Shown here: positions 1-6,546 of the stretch, piece by piece
Layout: each line of letters begins with the position of its first letter
Position numbering within the stretch: the stretch's first letter is position 1
Assembly: GCA_030682755.1 (NCBI GenBank)
Contig: JAUXNR010000566.1
Coordinates: 1 to 9,951 of the forward strand
Direction of reading: 5' to 3'
Length of the DNA: 9,951 nt
Origin: Flavobacterium sp.
GTDB taxonomy: Bacteria; Bacteroidota; Bacteroidia; Flavobacteriales; Flavobacteriaceae
Made by a program: the position numbers and the translations under genes
The notes under the pieces: generated by a model
What the model saw: the letters and a program-made list of their open reading frames with translations, nothing else
The model's database searches: none
Told to the model about the DNA's origin: nothing

Positions 1-1257
1 CGAAAATCATGGATTAACGTCCCTAGTAACAGCGACTTTCCCATTCAAAACATTCCGTTTGGTGTCTTTTTAACCAAAGATGACATCATTACAATCGGAA
101 CACGAATTGGCGATTGTGCGATTGATTTGGGAGCCATGCAACAACTAAATTACTTTGAAGGTATTGAGTTAACTGACGATATGTTCATGCAAGACACTTT
201 AAATGACTTTATTTCAGATGGAAAAAAGACATGGCGATTGGTGCGAAACAGAATTGCAGATTTATTTGACAGCAATAATCCCAAGTTAAGAGATAATGCC
301 AAAGACCGAGATATCATTATATTCAATATCAATGAAGTGGAAATGCAACTTCCGGTTTTAATTGGAGATTACACAGATTTTTATTCAAGTAAAGAACATG
401 CTACTAACGTTGGTAAAATGTTTCGCGACCCTGAAAATGCGTTGTTGCCCAACTGGCTTCATATTCCTGTAGGTTATCACGGCAGAAGTTCCAGCATTGT
501 TCCATCAGGCATTCCGGTTCACAGACCGATGGGACAAACGTTGCCGAATGGCGATACGCAACCTGTTTTTGGTCCGTCGCGTTTGGTTGATTTTGAATTA
601 GAAACGGCTTTCATTACAACCGATGCCAACATCATGGGAGAAAACATTCCTGTTGCGGAGGCAGAAGATTACATTTTCGGAATGGTTTTATTAAACGATT
701 GGAGTGCCCGCGATATTCAAAAATGGGAATATGTTCCACTCGGCCCCTTTTTAGCTAAGAATTTTGCTTCATCCATTTCGCCTTGGATTGTGACTATGGA
801 TGCTTTGGAGCCTTTTAGAACCAAAGGTCCGAAACAAGAGCCGGCTCCCCTTCCCTATTTACAACAAAAAGGAAAGCATGCGTATGACATCAACTTGGAA
901 GTTTATATTGCTCCTGATAAAAAAGAGTCCACTTTGGTAAGCAAATCCAATTTTAAATACATGTATTGGTCCATGGCTCAACAATTGGCACACCATACTT
1001 CGAATGGTTGCAAAGTAAATTCAGGTGATATGATGGGAAGCGGCACCATTTCAGGACCCACTCCAGACAGTTTCGGATCAATGCTTGAATTAACTTGGGG
1101 TGGAAAAAATCCAATCAAATTGTCAGATGGAACCGAACGAAAATTCATTAATGATAACGATACCGTCATCATGAAAGGGTATTGTCAAAACAGTCAAGTC
1201 CGAATCGGTTTTGGTGAAGTATCCAGCAAACTTTTACCTCCATTTGTCAGAAAATAA
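1..1257 (+). CDS. fahA: Fumarylacetoacetase (fumarylacetoacetate hydrolase), 5'-truncated by window edge
   Basis: Last enzyme of phenylalanine/tyrosine (homogentisate) catabolism: cytosolic hydrolysis of fumarylacetoacetate to fumarate and acetoacetate. The frame is open from base 1 and reads RKSWINVPSNSDFPIQNIPF, the typical start of the FAH N-terminal SH3-like domain, so only about 8-12 residues appear to be missing; 418 codons are present against a usual 420-430. Catalytic and metal-site motifs of the family are visible: the Asp of DYTDFYSS (codon at 376), the His of GYHGRSSS, the paired Glu of FELETAF (about 595-603), NDWSARDIQKWEYVPLG with the Asp/Arg/Gln set, the Lys of FLAKNF and the C-terminal GTISGP loop. 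The reading frame is intact and ends in TAA followed at once by a terminator. The upstream partner is outside the window. Identification is very secure. Confidence 0.97.
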   Translation, partial: RKSWINVPSNSDFPIQNIPFGVFLTKDDIITIGTRIGDCAIDLGAMQQLNYFEGIELTDDMFMQDTLNDFISDGKKTWRLVRNRIADLFDSNNPKLRDNAKDRDIIIFNINEVEMQLPVLIGDYTDFYSSKEHATNVGKMFRDPENALLPNWLHIPVGYHGRSSSIVPSGIPVHRPMGQTLPNGDTQPVFGPSRLVDFELETAFITTDANIMGENIPVAEAEDYIFGMVLLNDWSARDIQKWEYVPLGPFLAKNFASSISPWIVTMDALEPFRTKGPKQEPAPLPYLQQKGKHAYDINLEVYIAPDKKESTLVSKSNFKYMYWSMAQQLAHHTSNGCKVNSGDMMGSGTISGPTPDSFGSMLELTWGGKNPIKLSDGTERKFINDNDTVIMKGYCQNSQVRIGFGEVSSKLLPPFVRK

Positions 1258-1260
1258 TTT

Positions 1261-1288
1261 AAAATCCGGGAAACCGGATTTTTTTTTT
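1261..1288 (+). terminator. Rho-independent terminator of fahA
   Basis: AAAATCCGG (1261-1269), a GAAA tetraloop (1270-1273) and CCGGATTTT (1274-1282) form a 9-bp stem with a continuous T run through 1288. It begins 3 bases after the fahA stop codon, so fahA is the last gene of its transcript. Confidence 0.92.
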
Positions 1289-1309
1289 AACTATTTTAAA
1301 GTTGTTTTA

Positions 1310-1317
1310 TATATTTG
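1310..1317 (+). promoter_or_regulatory. Candidate -7 promoter element for the 1341 lipoprotein gene
   Basis: TATATTTG fits the Bacteroidota primary-sigma -7 consensus TAnnTTTG exactly and lies 23 bases before the ATG at 1341, between the fahA terminator and that gene. I see no good -33 TTTG at the expected spacing, only a T-rich stretch, so the call rests on the -7 match and on position. Confidence 0.42.
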
Positions 1318-1340
1318 GTTAAAATATAACTCGTCTTTAT

Positions 1341-2522
1341 ATGAAAAGAATTTTACTATTTCTTTTATTGGCAAGCCTGGCTTCATGTGGTGTAAAACAA
1401 TCCACTAACGCTTTAAATTCAGGCAATTATGATCAAGCTATTGACATTGCAATCAATAGTTTGAGAGGAAATAAAAATGCAAAAGGCAAACAAGATTATG
1501 TGTATATTCTTGAAGAAGCTTTTGCAAAAGCAAAAGAGCGTGACTTGAGAAACATTGAAATGTGGTCTAAAGATGCTAATCCGGCAAATTTGGAAAATAT
1601 TTTTAAAACTTATGTTCAATTAAACAACCGTCAGGAAAACATCAGACCATTATTACCCTTACGTTTTTTAAAGGAAAATAAAAATGCTCAATTTCCATTT
1701 GACGATTATTCTACTGAAATAATTGACAGCAAAAATGCTTTATCCAATTACTTATATACCAATTCAAAAAATCTATTAAAGAATGCCAATAAATTGCAAT
1801 CACGTCAAGTTTATGATGATTTGATTTATTTGAATAAAATCAACCCAGGCTTTAAAGATGTTACAAAACTAATTGACGAAGCCCAATTTAAAGGGACCGA
1901 TTTTGTGCATGTTTACACAAAAAATGAAACGAATATGGTAATTCCGGTTCGTTTACAAAATGATTTATTGGATTTCAGCACTTATGGATTGAATGACAAA
2001 TGGACGGTTTACCACAGTAATCGCGTTAAAGACATCCATTATGATTTCGGTATCATTGTAAACTTCAGAGAAATCACTATTTCACCTGAACAAATCCGTG
2101 AAAAACAATTTGATAAAGAGCGACAAATAAAAGACGGTGTAAAAAACCTTGTAGATGCTAACGGAAATATTGTTCGCGATAGTTTAGGAAATCCCATAAA
2201 AGTTGACAAATTCATCACAGTTAAAGGTACGGCTTATGAATTCACACAATTCAAAGCTTGCCAAGTAGTGGCAAAAGTAGATTATATTGATTTCAATACC
2301 AATCAATTAACAAACACGTATCCGCTAGGAAGTGAATGTGTTTTTGAGAATATTTATGCCACCGTTCGAGGCGATAGAAGAGCCTTTGATGAGCAATATA
2401 TCACTTATTTTGGCAGAAGAGCTGTGCCTTTCCCTAGTAATGAACAAATGGTTTATGATACGGGCGAGGATTTGAAGTTGAAGTTGAAGGATATTATTTC
2501 GAGGAATAGAATTAGAAGGTAA
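1341..2522 (+). CDS. Conserved lipoprotein of unknown function
   Basis: 393 residues. The N-terminus is a lipoprotein signal: MKR, a hydrophobic run (ILLFLLLASLA), then a lipobox LASC with the acylated Cys at residue 16, so the protein should be anchored in the periplasm or outer membrane. The first ~180 residues after the Cys are helical and contain NALNSGNYDQAIDIAINSLR, which resembles one tetratricopeptide-like helix pair; no full TPR array is obvious. The C-terminal half (about 190-390) is mixed strand/helix, with runs such as VVAKVDYIDFNTNQL, YPLGSECVFENIY and YFGRRAVPFPSNEQMV. I do not recognise a named family, and I see no enzyme motif. The ATG at 1341 is chosen because it places the signal peptide exactly at the N-terminus. 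It follows the fahA terminator and probably has its own promoter. No neighbour indicates its role. Confidence 0.85.
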   Translation: MKRILLFLLLASLASCGVKQSTNALNSGNYDQAIDIAINSLRGNKNAKGKQDYVYILEEAFAKAKERDLRNIEMWSKDANPANLENIFKTYVQLNNRQENIRPLLPLRFLKENKNAQFPFDDYSTEIIDSKNALSNYLYTNSKNLLKNANKLQSRQVYDDLIYLNKINPGFKDVTKLIDEAQFKGTDFVHVYTKNETNMVIPVRLQNDLLDFSTYGLNDKWTVYHSNRVKDIHYDFGIIVNFREITISPEQIREKQFDKERQIKDGVKNLVDANGNIVRDSLGNPIKVDKFITVKGTAYEFTQFKACQVVAKVDYIDFNTNQLTNTYPLGSECVFENIYATVRGDRRAFDEQYITYFGRRAVPFPSNEQMVYDTGEDLKLKLKDIISRNRIRR

Positions 2523-2555
2523 GTTTTTTGAGGCAAAATGTTGTAGCACTTTGTA

Positions 2556-2621
2556 GACGGAACGCGGATTTAGCTGATTTGCTTCGCAAAACGCTGATAA
2601 AAAATGGATTTGAACGGATTT
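2556..2621. repeat. Degenerate dispersed-repeat remnant (ACGCGGATTTAGC type)
   Basis: This non-coding stretch has the internally repetitive pattern (ACGCGGATTTAG, GCTGATTT, ACGCTGATAA, ATGGATTT, ACGGATTT) of a short repeat that, from general familiarity, recurs between genes in many flavobacterial genomes. A small hairpin, TTTGC-TTC-GCAAA, lies at 2578-2590. Only one copy is in the window, so dispersal cannot be shown here. The function is unknown. Confidence 0.5.
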
Positions 2622-2659
2622 AAAACTTTAAAATTAGCACTGTTTTATACGTCTCGTCT

Positions 2660-2680
2660 CCCCTCTCCTTTGGAGAGGGG
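2660..2680. repeat. 9-bp perfect hairpin in a G+C-rich intergenic repeat
   Basis: CCCCTCTCC (2660-2668), TTT and GGAGAGGGG (2672-2680) form a perfect stem with a 3-base loop. The G-rich tail TCGGGGTGAGG (2681-2691) and leading GTCTCGTCTC flank it. This C/G-rich block stands out sharply from its AT-rich surroundings. It resembles a mobile-repeat type commonly seen between Bacteroidota genes (recalled, not searched). There is no adjacent T run on the plus strand; on the minus strand the stem is followed by GAGACGAGACG, again no T tract, so it is not a classical terminator for ytxJ or the lipoprotein gene. Confidence 0.55.
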
Positions 2681-2732
2681 TCGGGGTGAGGTTTTATAAA
2701 TTTAAAAAACTATTATACAATTGGGTTCTGAA

Positions 2733-2749
2733 AACTGCGACTGCAAACT
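2733..2749. repeat. Short tandem AACTGC/GACTGC/AAACT repeat at the ytxJ stop
   Basis: AACTGC (2733-2738), GACTGC (2739-2744) and AAACT (2745-2749) make a short degenerate hexamer array. It overlaps the first two bases of the ytxJ stop codon (complement of 2748-2750). It is the third repeat-like element in a 225-base spacer. Low significance on its own. Confidence 0.3.
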
Positions 2750-3137
2750 ATCCCAAAAACCTCTTCAAACCTTCCACCTCAATCCCATCATGCGATTCAT
2801 CATAAACACATTTTCCTTCTTTAATCATAAGGATTTGTGGCGAATGATGCATCACGCCAAACCGATGGGCAATTTCGTTTGAAATGGTTCTGTATTGCAA
2901 TAAATCTAAGAAATACGGCTGAAGTTCTTCTGCTGTAAAATCATATTCGTTTTCAAAAGTTTTCAACGCAAAACGACTGATGCTGCAGCGTGTGCTGTGT
3001 TTAAAAATCAAAACCGGTTGTTGGTGTGATAATTCAATTAATTCATTAAGCTGACCTAAATCGGTTAACATCCTCCACGCTACTTTGGATGAATTTCCTT
3101 CTTCTGAATTTCCGAATAAATTGGTGAAAAAACTCAT
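2748..3137 (-). CDS. ytxJ: Bacillithiol-system redox-active protein YtxJ (monothiol, thioredoxin fold)
   Basis: 129 residues, complete, on the minus strand. The sequence VLIFKHSTRCSIS holds the single active Cys (residue 51) in a TRCSIS context: a monothiol CxxS arrangement, with Ser54 in place of a second Cys. HHSPQ supplies the cis-Pro (residue 100) of a thioredoxin fold, followed by ILMIKEGKCVYDESHDGI, the last strands. This matches the YtxJ family (DUF2847), thought to act with bacillithiol, the low-molecular-weight thiol of Firmicutes and some Bacteroidota, as a bacilliredoxin-like reductant of protein mixed disulfides. It has a somewhat longer N-terminus (MSFFTNLFG...) than B. subtilis YtxJ. 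It is cytosolic, with no signal peptide. It is divergent from clpB across a 164-base shared region, and its leader carries a large inverted repeat. The family call is strong; the redox role is inferred from the family. Confidence 0.9.
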   Translation of the reverse strand: MSFFTNLFGNSEEGNSSKVAWRMLTDLGQLNELIELSHQQPVLIFKHSTRCSISRFALKTFENEYDFTAEELQPYFLDLLQYRTISNEIAHRFGVMHHSPQILMIKEGKCVYDESHDGIEVEGLKRFLG

Positions 3138-3151
3138 TTTTGACGTATTTT

Positions 3152-3208
3152 AAGACATTTTGACTTGCTTTTGAATAAATTTCATTCAAAAATAAGTCAT
3201 TTTGTCTT
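3152..3208. promoter_or_regulatory. Imperfect inverted repeat, 25-base arms, between ytxJ and clpB (candidate operator)
   Basis: The left arm (3152-3176) and right arm (3184-3208) are complementary at 20 of 25 positions around a 7-base spacer. Outer AAGACA/TGTCTT and inner TTTTGAAT/ATTCAAAA blocks pair perfectly; mismatches are a central AAA/TTT block and a two-base block. The right arm ends 6 bases before the candidate clpB -7 element, so a bound dimer would cover the clpB promoter; the whole element also lies in the presumed ytxJ leader. It could be an operator or an RNA hairpin in either transcript. It does not match the CIRCE (HrcA) consensus. Confidence 0.6.
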
Positions 3209-3213
3209 AGTTT

Positions 3214-3221
3214 TAGATTTG
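3214..3221 (+). promoter_or_regulatory. Candidate clpB -7 promoter element
   Basis: TAGATTTG matches the Bacteroidota -7 consensus TAnnTTTG and lies 80 bases upstream of the clpB ATG. No convincing TTTG is found at -33 spacing; the inverted repeat occupies that position. A promoter depending on an activator, or on an alternative sigma factor elsewhere in this spacer, remains possible. Confidence 0.42.
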
Positions 3222-3245
3222 GAATAGTAGTTGACTAATTCTCCA

Positions 3246-3253
3246 CAAAGATA
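3246..3253 (-). promoter_or_regulatory. Candidate ytxJ -7 promoter element (minus strand)
   Basis: Read on the minus strand this is TATCTTTG, an exact match to TAnnTTTG. It would start the ytxJ transcript near 3240, giving a leader of about 100 bases that contains the 3152-3208 inverted repeat. The plus-strand clpB transcript and this one would overlap and run in opposite directions. Confidence 0.42.
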
Positions 3254-3263
3254 CCAAATTAAT

Positions 3264-3279
3264 AGGCATTTAATTGCCT
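3264..3279. repeat. Short inverted repeat upstream of clpB
   Basis: AGGCA (3264-3268), TTTAAT, TGCCT (3275-3279): a 5-bp perfect inverted repeat with a 6-base loop, ending 22 bases before the clpB start. In the clpB leader it could be a weak hairpin; on the minus strand it falls upstream of the ytxJ -7, around -20 to -35. Small enough to be chance. Confidence 0.3.
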
Positions 3280-3301
3280 CAAAAACATAAAAATACAACA
3301 G

Positions 3302-5905
3302 ATGAATTTAAAAAATTTAACCATCAAATCGCAAGAAGCTTTGCAACAAGCTCAGCAAATTGCACAAAGTTTTGGTCAGCAACAACTGGAAAATGAACAT
3401 ATATTTAAAGGGATTTTAGAAGTTGATGAAAACGTAGCTCCGTTTATTTTGAAAAAAATGAATGTGAATGTCAACTTGTTTTCTCAAATTTTAGATAGTA
3501 CGATTCAGAGTTTTCCAAAAGTTTCGGGTGGCGAAATTATGCTTTCTCGTGAAGCCGGAACAATGCTAAACGAAGCATCCATCATTGCTAAAAAAATGAA
3601 TGATGAATACGTTTCTATTGAACATTTACTCTTAGCCATTTTTAAATCGAAAAGCAAAGTCGCTCAGATTTTAAAAGATCAAGGTGTGACTGAAAAAGGT
3701 TTGGAAGCCGCGATTGCTGAATTGCGAAAAGGCGAAAGAGTAACGTCTGCTTCTGCTGAAGAAACATATAACGCTTTGAATAAATACGCCAAAAACCTCA
3801 ACGAATTAGCCAAAAACAGCAAACTCGATCCTGTAATTGGTCGTGATGAAGAAATACGCAGAGTCCTGCAAATTCTATCCCGAAGAACCAAAAATAACCC
3901 GATGTTAGTTGGTGAACCCGGTGTTGGTAAAACCGCCATTGCCGAAGGTTTAGCTCACCGAATTGTAGATGGCGACGTTCCCGAAAACCTAAAAGACAAA
4001 ATCGTTTTTTCGTTGGATATGGGTTCGTTAATCGCCGGAGCAAAATACAAAGGTGAATTTGAAGAACGCCTGAAATCTGTTGTGAAAGAAGTAATTGCAG
4101 CCGAAGGTGACATTGTTTTATTCATTGATGAGATTCACACGCTGGTTGGTGCCGGTGGTGGCGAAGGTGCGATGGATGCCGCAAACATTTTAAAACCTGC
4201 TTTGGCTCGTGGCGAATTACGTGCAATCGGTGCAACCACTTTAGACGAATACCAAAAATATTTTGAAAAAGACAAAGCCCTCGAAAGACGTTTTCAAAAA
4301 ATCATGGTGGATGAACCGGATACTGAAAGTGCAATTTCGATTTTACGTGGTATCAAAGAAAAATATGAAACGCATCATAAAGTCCGTATTAAAGACGAAG
4401 CCATTATTGCTGCCGTAGAATTATCGCAACGCTATATTTCCAATCGATTTTTGCCGGACAAAGCGATTGATTTAATGGACGAAGCGGCTTCTAAACTTCG
4501 AATGGAAATCAATTCCAAACCAGAAGAATTAGATGTTTTGGATCGAAAAATCATGCAATTGGAAATTGAAATTGAAGCCATCAAACGTGAGAATGATGAG
4601 TCGAAATTAAAAATTTTAGGATTGGAATTGGCCAATTTAAAAGAAGAACGCAACGAGATTTTTGCCAAATGGAAATCGGAAAAAGAAGTTGTGGATAACA
4701 TTCAAAACGTAAAAGTTGAAATTGAAAACTTCAAATTAGAAGCAGAAAGAGCTGAACGTGATGGCGATTACGGAAAAGTAGCCGAAATCCGTTACGGAAA
4801 AATCAAAGAAGCTCAAGAGCGTTTGGACAAATTGCAAATTCAGTTGCAAGAAAATCAGTCCGGAACTTCCCTAATCAAAGAAGAAGTAACCCGTGAAGAT
4901 ATCGCCGAAGTGGTAGCCAAATGGACCGGTGTACCCGTGACCAAAATGCTGCAAGGCGAGCGTGAAAAATTATTAAAATTAGAAGACGAATTACACCACC
5001 GTGTCGTTGGTCAGGAAGAAGCCATCGAAGCCATTAGTGATGCTGTTCGGAGAAGCCGTGCCGGATTACAGGATATGAAAAAACCAATAGGAACTTTTCT
5101 TTTCTTAGGAACAACCGGAGTCGGAAAAACCGAATTAGCCAAAGCATTAGCCGAATATTTATTTGACGATGAAAATGCGATGACCCGAATTGACATGAGC
5201 GAATACCAAGAACGTCACGCCGTGAGCAGATTAGTGGGTGCTCCTCCGGGGTATGTGGGTTATGACGAAGGTGGTCAACTAACCGAAGCTGTTAGAAGAA
5301 AACCCTATTCTGTTGTACTGTTAGATGAAATTGAAAAAGCTCATCCCGATACGTTCAACATACTTTTACAAGTGTTGGATGAAGGAAGATTAACCGATAA
5401 CAAAGGCCGTGTGGCCGATTTTAAAAACACTATCATTATTATGACCTCCAACATGGGAAGTCATATTATTCAAGAGAAATTTGAAAATCTCTCAAGTGGA
5501 ATTGAAGCCGCCACGGAAGCAGCCAAAGTGGAAGTGTTAGGATTATTAAAACAAACTGTTCGTCCGGAGTTCATTAATAGAATCGATGAAATTGTGATGT
5601 TCACGCCTTTATCCAATGCAAATATTAGAGAAATCGTTGGTTTGCAGTTAAAAAGTGTCACCAAAATGTTAGCACAGCAAAACATCACAATGGATGCTAC
5701 TCCGGAAGCGATTGATTATTTAGCGAAGAAAGGCTATGATCCACAATTCGGAGCCAGGCCGGTGAAACGAGTAATTCAACGCGAAGTGTTAAACAAATTA
5801 TCAAAAGAAATTTTGAGCGGCACCGTAAAAACCGACAGCATCATTTTGCTTGATAGTTTTGATAACGAATTGGTTTTTAGAAACCAAAGTGAATTAGTAA
5901 AGTAA
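3302..5905 (+). CDS. clpB: ATP-dependent disaggregase ClpB (Hsp100)
   Basis: 867 residues, complete; E. coli ClpB is 857. ClpB is a cytosolic hexameric AAA+ machine that works with DnaK/DnaJ/GrpE to pull proteins out of aggregates after heat or other stress. Domain order: Clp-N repeats (about 1-150); NBD1 with Walker A GEPGVGKT (204-211), pore tyrosine in KYKGEF (Tyr249), Walker B VLFIDE (272-277) and arginine-finger pair in ALERRF (Arg329/330); a long Glu/Lys-rich coiled-coil middle domain (about 400-525), which separates ClpB from the shorter ClpA; NBD2 with Walker [10 protein letters not shown] (603-611), pore loop GYVGY (650-654), Walker B VVLLDE (671-676) and sensor-2 region GARPVKR. No ClpP-binding IGF/IGL loop was noticed, consistent with disaggregation rather than proteolysis. 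ATG 3302 begins [14 protein letters not shown], the normal family start; there is no Shine-Dalgarno. A terminator follows, so the gene is monocistronic. Confidence 0.98.
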   Translation: MNLKNLTIKSQEALQQAQQIAQSFGQQQLENEHIFKGILEVDENVAPFILKKMNVNVNLFSQILDSTIQSFPKVSGGEIMLSREAGTMLNEASIIAKKMNDEYVSIEHLLLAIFKSKSKVAQILKDQGVTEKGLEAAIAELRKGERVTSASAEETYNALNKYAKNLNELAKNSKLDPVIGRDEEIRRVLQILSRRTKNNPMLVGEPGVGKTAIAEGLAHRIVDGDVPENLKDKIVFSLDMGSLIAGAKYKGEFEERLKSVVKEVIAAEGDIVLFIDEIHTLVGAGGGEGAMDAANILKPALARGELRAIGATTLDEYQKYFEKDKALERRFQKIMVDEPDTESAISILRGIKEKYETHHKVRIKDEAIIAAVELSQRYISNRFLPDKAIDLMDEAASKLRMEINSKPEELDVLDRKIMQLEIEIEAIKRENDESKLKILGLELANLKEERNEIFAKWKSEKEVVDNIQNVKVEIENFKLEAERAERDGDYGKVAEIRYGKIKEAQERLDKLQIQLQENQSGTSLIKEEVTREDIAEVVAKWTGVPVTKMLQGEREKLLKLEDELHHRVVGQEEAIEAISDAVRRSRAGLQDMKKPIGTFLFLGTTGVGKTELAKALAEYLFDDENAMTRIDMSEYQERHAVSRLVGAPPGYVGYDEGGQLTEAVRRKPYSVVLLDEIEKAHPDTFNILLQVLDEGRLTDNKGRVADFKNTIIIMTSNMGSHIIQEKFENLSSGIEAATEAAKVEVLGLLKQTVRPEFINRIDEIVMFTPLSNANIREIVGLQLKSVTKMLAQQNITMDATPEAIDYLAKKGYDPQFGARPVKRVIQREVLNKLSKEILSGTVKTDSIILLDSFDNELVFRNQSELVK

Positions 5906-5935
5906 GTAGTTTTTTCATATTGATTAGTTAATTGG

Positions 5936-5971
5936 AAAGCACCAATTTGGAAACGGATTGGTGCTTTTTTT
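5936..5971 (+). terminator. Rho-independent terminator of clpB
   Basis: AAAGCACCAATTTG (5936-5949) pairs with CGGATTGGTGCTTT (5954-5967), two G-U pairs included, around a GAAA tetraloop (5950-5953); T's run through 5971. It lies 30 bases after the clpB stop. The 3' side T run gives plus-strand polarity. Confidence 0.9.
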
Positions 5972-5993
5972 AAAACAAATGAAATTTCTTTTA

Positions 5994-6001
5994 TACTTTT
6001 A
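5994..6001 (+). promoter_or_regulatory. Possible -7 element for the 6041 gene
   Basis: TACTTTTA differs from TAnnTTTG only at the last base and lies 39 bases before the ATG at 6041, directly after the clpB terminator, where a promoter is needed. No clear -33 partner. Weak call. Confidence 0.28.
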
Positions 6002-6040
6002 TATACAAAATTGAGTTTTCTACTTATTACTCGTTGCGAC

Positions 6041-6454
6041 ATGAAATACCTACTTTTTATTTTTTTGTTTTCCTTTTCAGGGTTAGCCCAAACCAAAACG
6101 GATTACACCACAAAACTGAATCATTCTGTTTCAGGTAATACAATTTATTTAGAAAGTGAAGTTGACACAAAACCCAAGTTAATGTATGGTGATAATGCCA
6201 TGAATCGGTTTTTGTCCCGCAATTTTAAATTCCCAAAAGACAATTTACCCATCTCTGAAATTGTCTGTAGTTTTATTGTAGAAATTGACGGCACTATTTC
6301 AGATATCAAAGTTTTAAATGATGTTCCGGAATCCTACAGTAAAGAGGCAATTCGGGTTTTGGATAAATTTGACGAACCTTGGTATCCTGCATTAAAAGAC
6401 AAGCAACAAGTTAGATGTCAATATGTTTTTCCCATCATTATCAACAGAACATAA
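6041..6454 (+). CDS. Small exported protein with a TonB C-terminal-like domain
   Basis: 137 residues. MKYLLFIFLFSFSGLAQ is a signal peptide with probable cleavage after Ala16, so the mature protein is periplasmic. Residues about 50-137 fit the TonB C-terminal fold: FKFPKDNLP, then CSFIVEIDGTISDIKVLNDVP (the conserved strand with a DG turn), KEAIRVLDKF, then the hallmark W-P near the end (PWYPALKDKQQVRCQYVFPI). Unlike true TonB it lacks the N-terminal membrane anchor, which is replaced by a cleavable signal, and it lacks the Pro/Lys-rich spacer. It is therefore unlikely to transduce energy by itself; such stand-alone domains are common in Bacteroidota and their role is not established. Two Cys occur in the mature part (SEIVCSF, VRCQY). 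A TTG-started extension to 6011 is possible but would bury the signal peptide, so ATG 6041 is preferred. The next gene is on the same strand, 92 bases on. Confidence 0.82.
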   Translation: MKYLLFIFLFSFSGLAQTKTDYTTKLNHSVSGNTIYLESEVDTKPKLMYGDNAMNRFLSRNFKFPKDNLPISEIVCSFIVEIDGTISDIKVLNDVPESYSKEAIRVLDKFDEPWYPALKDKQQVRCQYVFPIIINRT

Positions 6455-6492
6455 GACTTGATAAGGTTAAATATTCATTAAACTCCTATTCT

Positions 6493-6508
6493 AATTTTTA
6501 TAAAAATT
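6493..6508. promoter_or_regulatory. 16-bp perfect AT-only palindrome upstream of the thioredoxin-like lipoprotein gene
   Basis: AATTTTTATAAAAATT is a perfect palindrome lying 10 bases upstream of the candidate -7 at 6519, thus over the -33 position. It could be an operator or simply AT-rich promoter DNA; base composition makes chance plausible. Confidence 0.35.
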
Positions 6509-6518
6509 CCAAAAACAG

Positions 6519-6526
6519 TATCTTAG
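6519..6526 (+). promoter_or_regulatory. Candidate -7 element for the thioredoxin-like lipoprotein gene
   Basis: TATCTTAG matches TAnnTTTG except for one base. A T-rich stretch (6495-6499) lies about 19 bases upstream. Transcription would begin near 6533, only ~14 bases before the proposed TTG start at 6547, which supports that start over longer readings. Confidence 0.38.
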
Positions 6527-6546
6527 CCCTACTTAAATCTGTTATT

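Noticed and set aside
127..129. TTG 127 as the start of fumarylacetoacetase
   Set aside because: The same frame is open to base 1 and encodes the normal FAH N-terminal sequence, so the true start lies before the window.
2660..2680. Rho-independent terminator for the 1341 lipoprotein gene or ytxJ
   Set aside because: The stem is strong, but no T tract follows on either strand; the block fits a dispersed repeat better.
3152..3208. CIRCE (HrcA) operator upstream of clpB
   Set aside because: The arms do not contain the TTAGCACTC/GAGTGCTAA half-sites, and the 7-base spacing differs from the CIRCE spacing of 9.
3679..4701. Minus-strand open frames inside clpB (3679-3939, 3798-4043, 4432-4701)
   Set aside because: They lie antisense to an intact conserved gene, and their translations show no family features.
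6011..6040. N-terminal extension of the TonB-like protein from TTG 6011
   Set aside because: It would add 10 hydrophilic residues before an excellent signal peptide that begins at ATG 6041.
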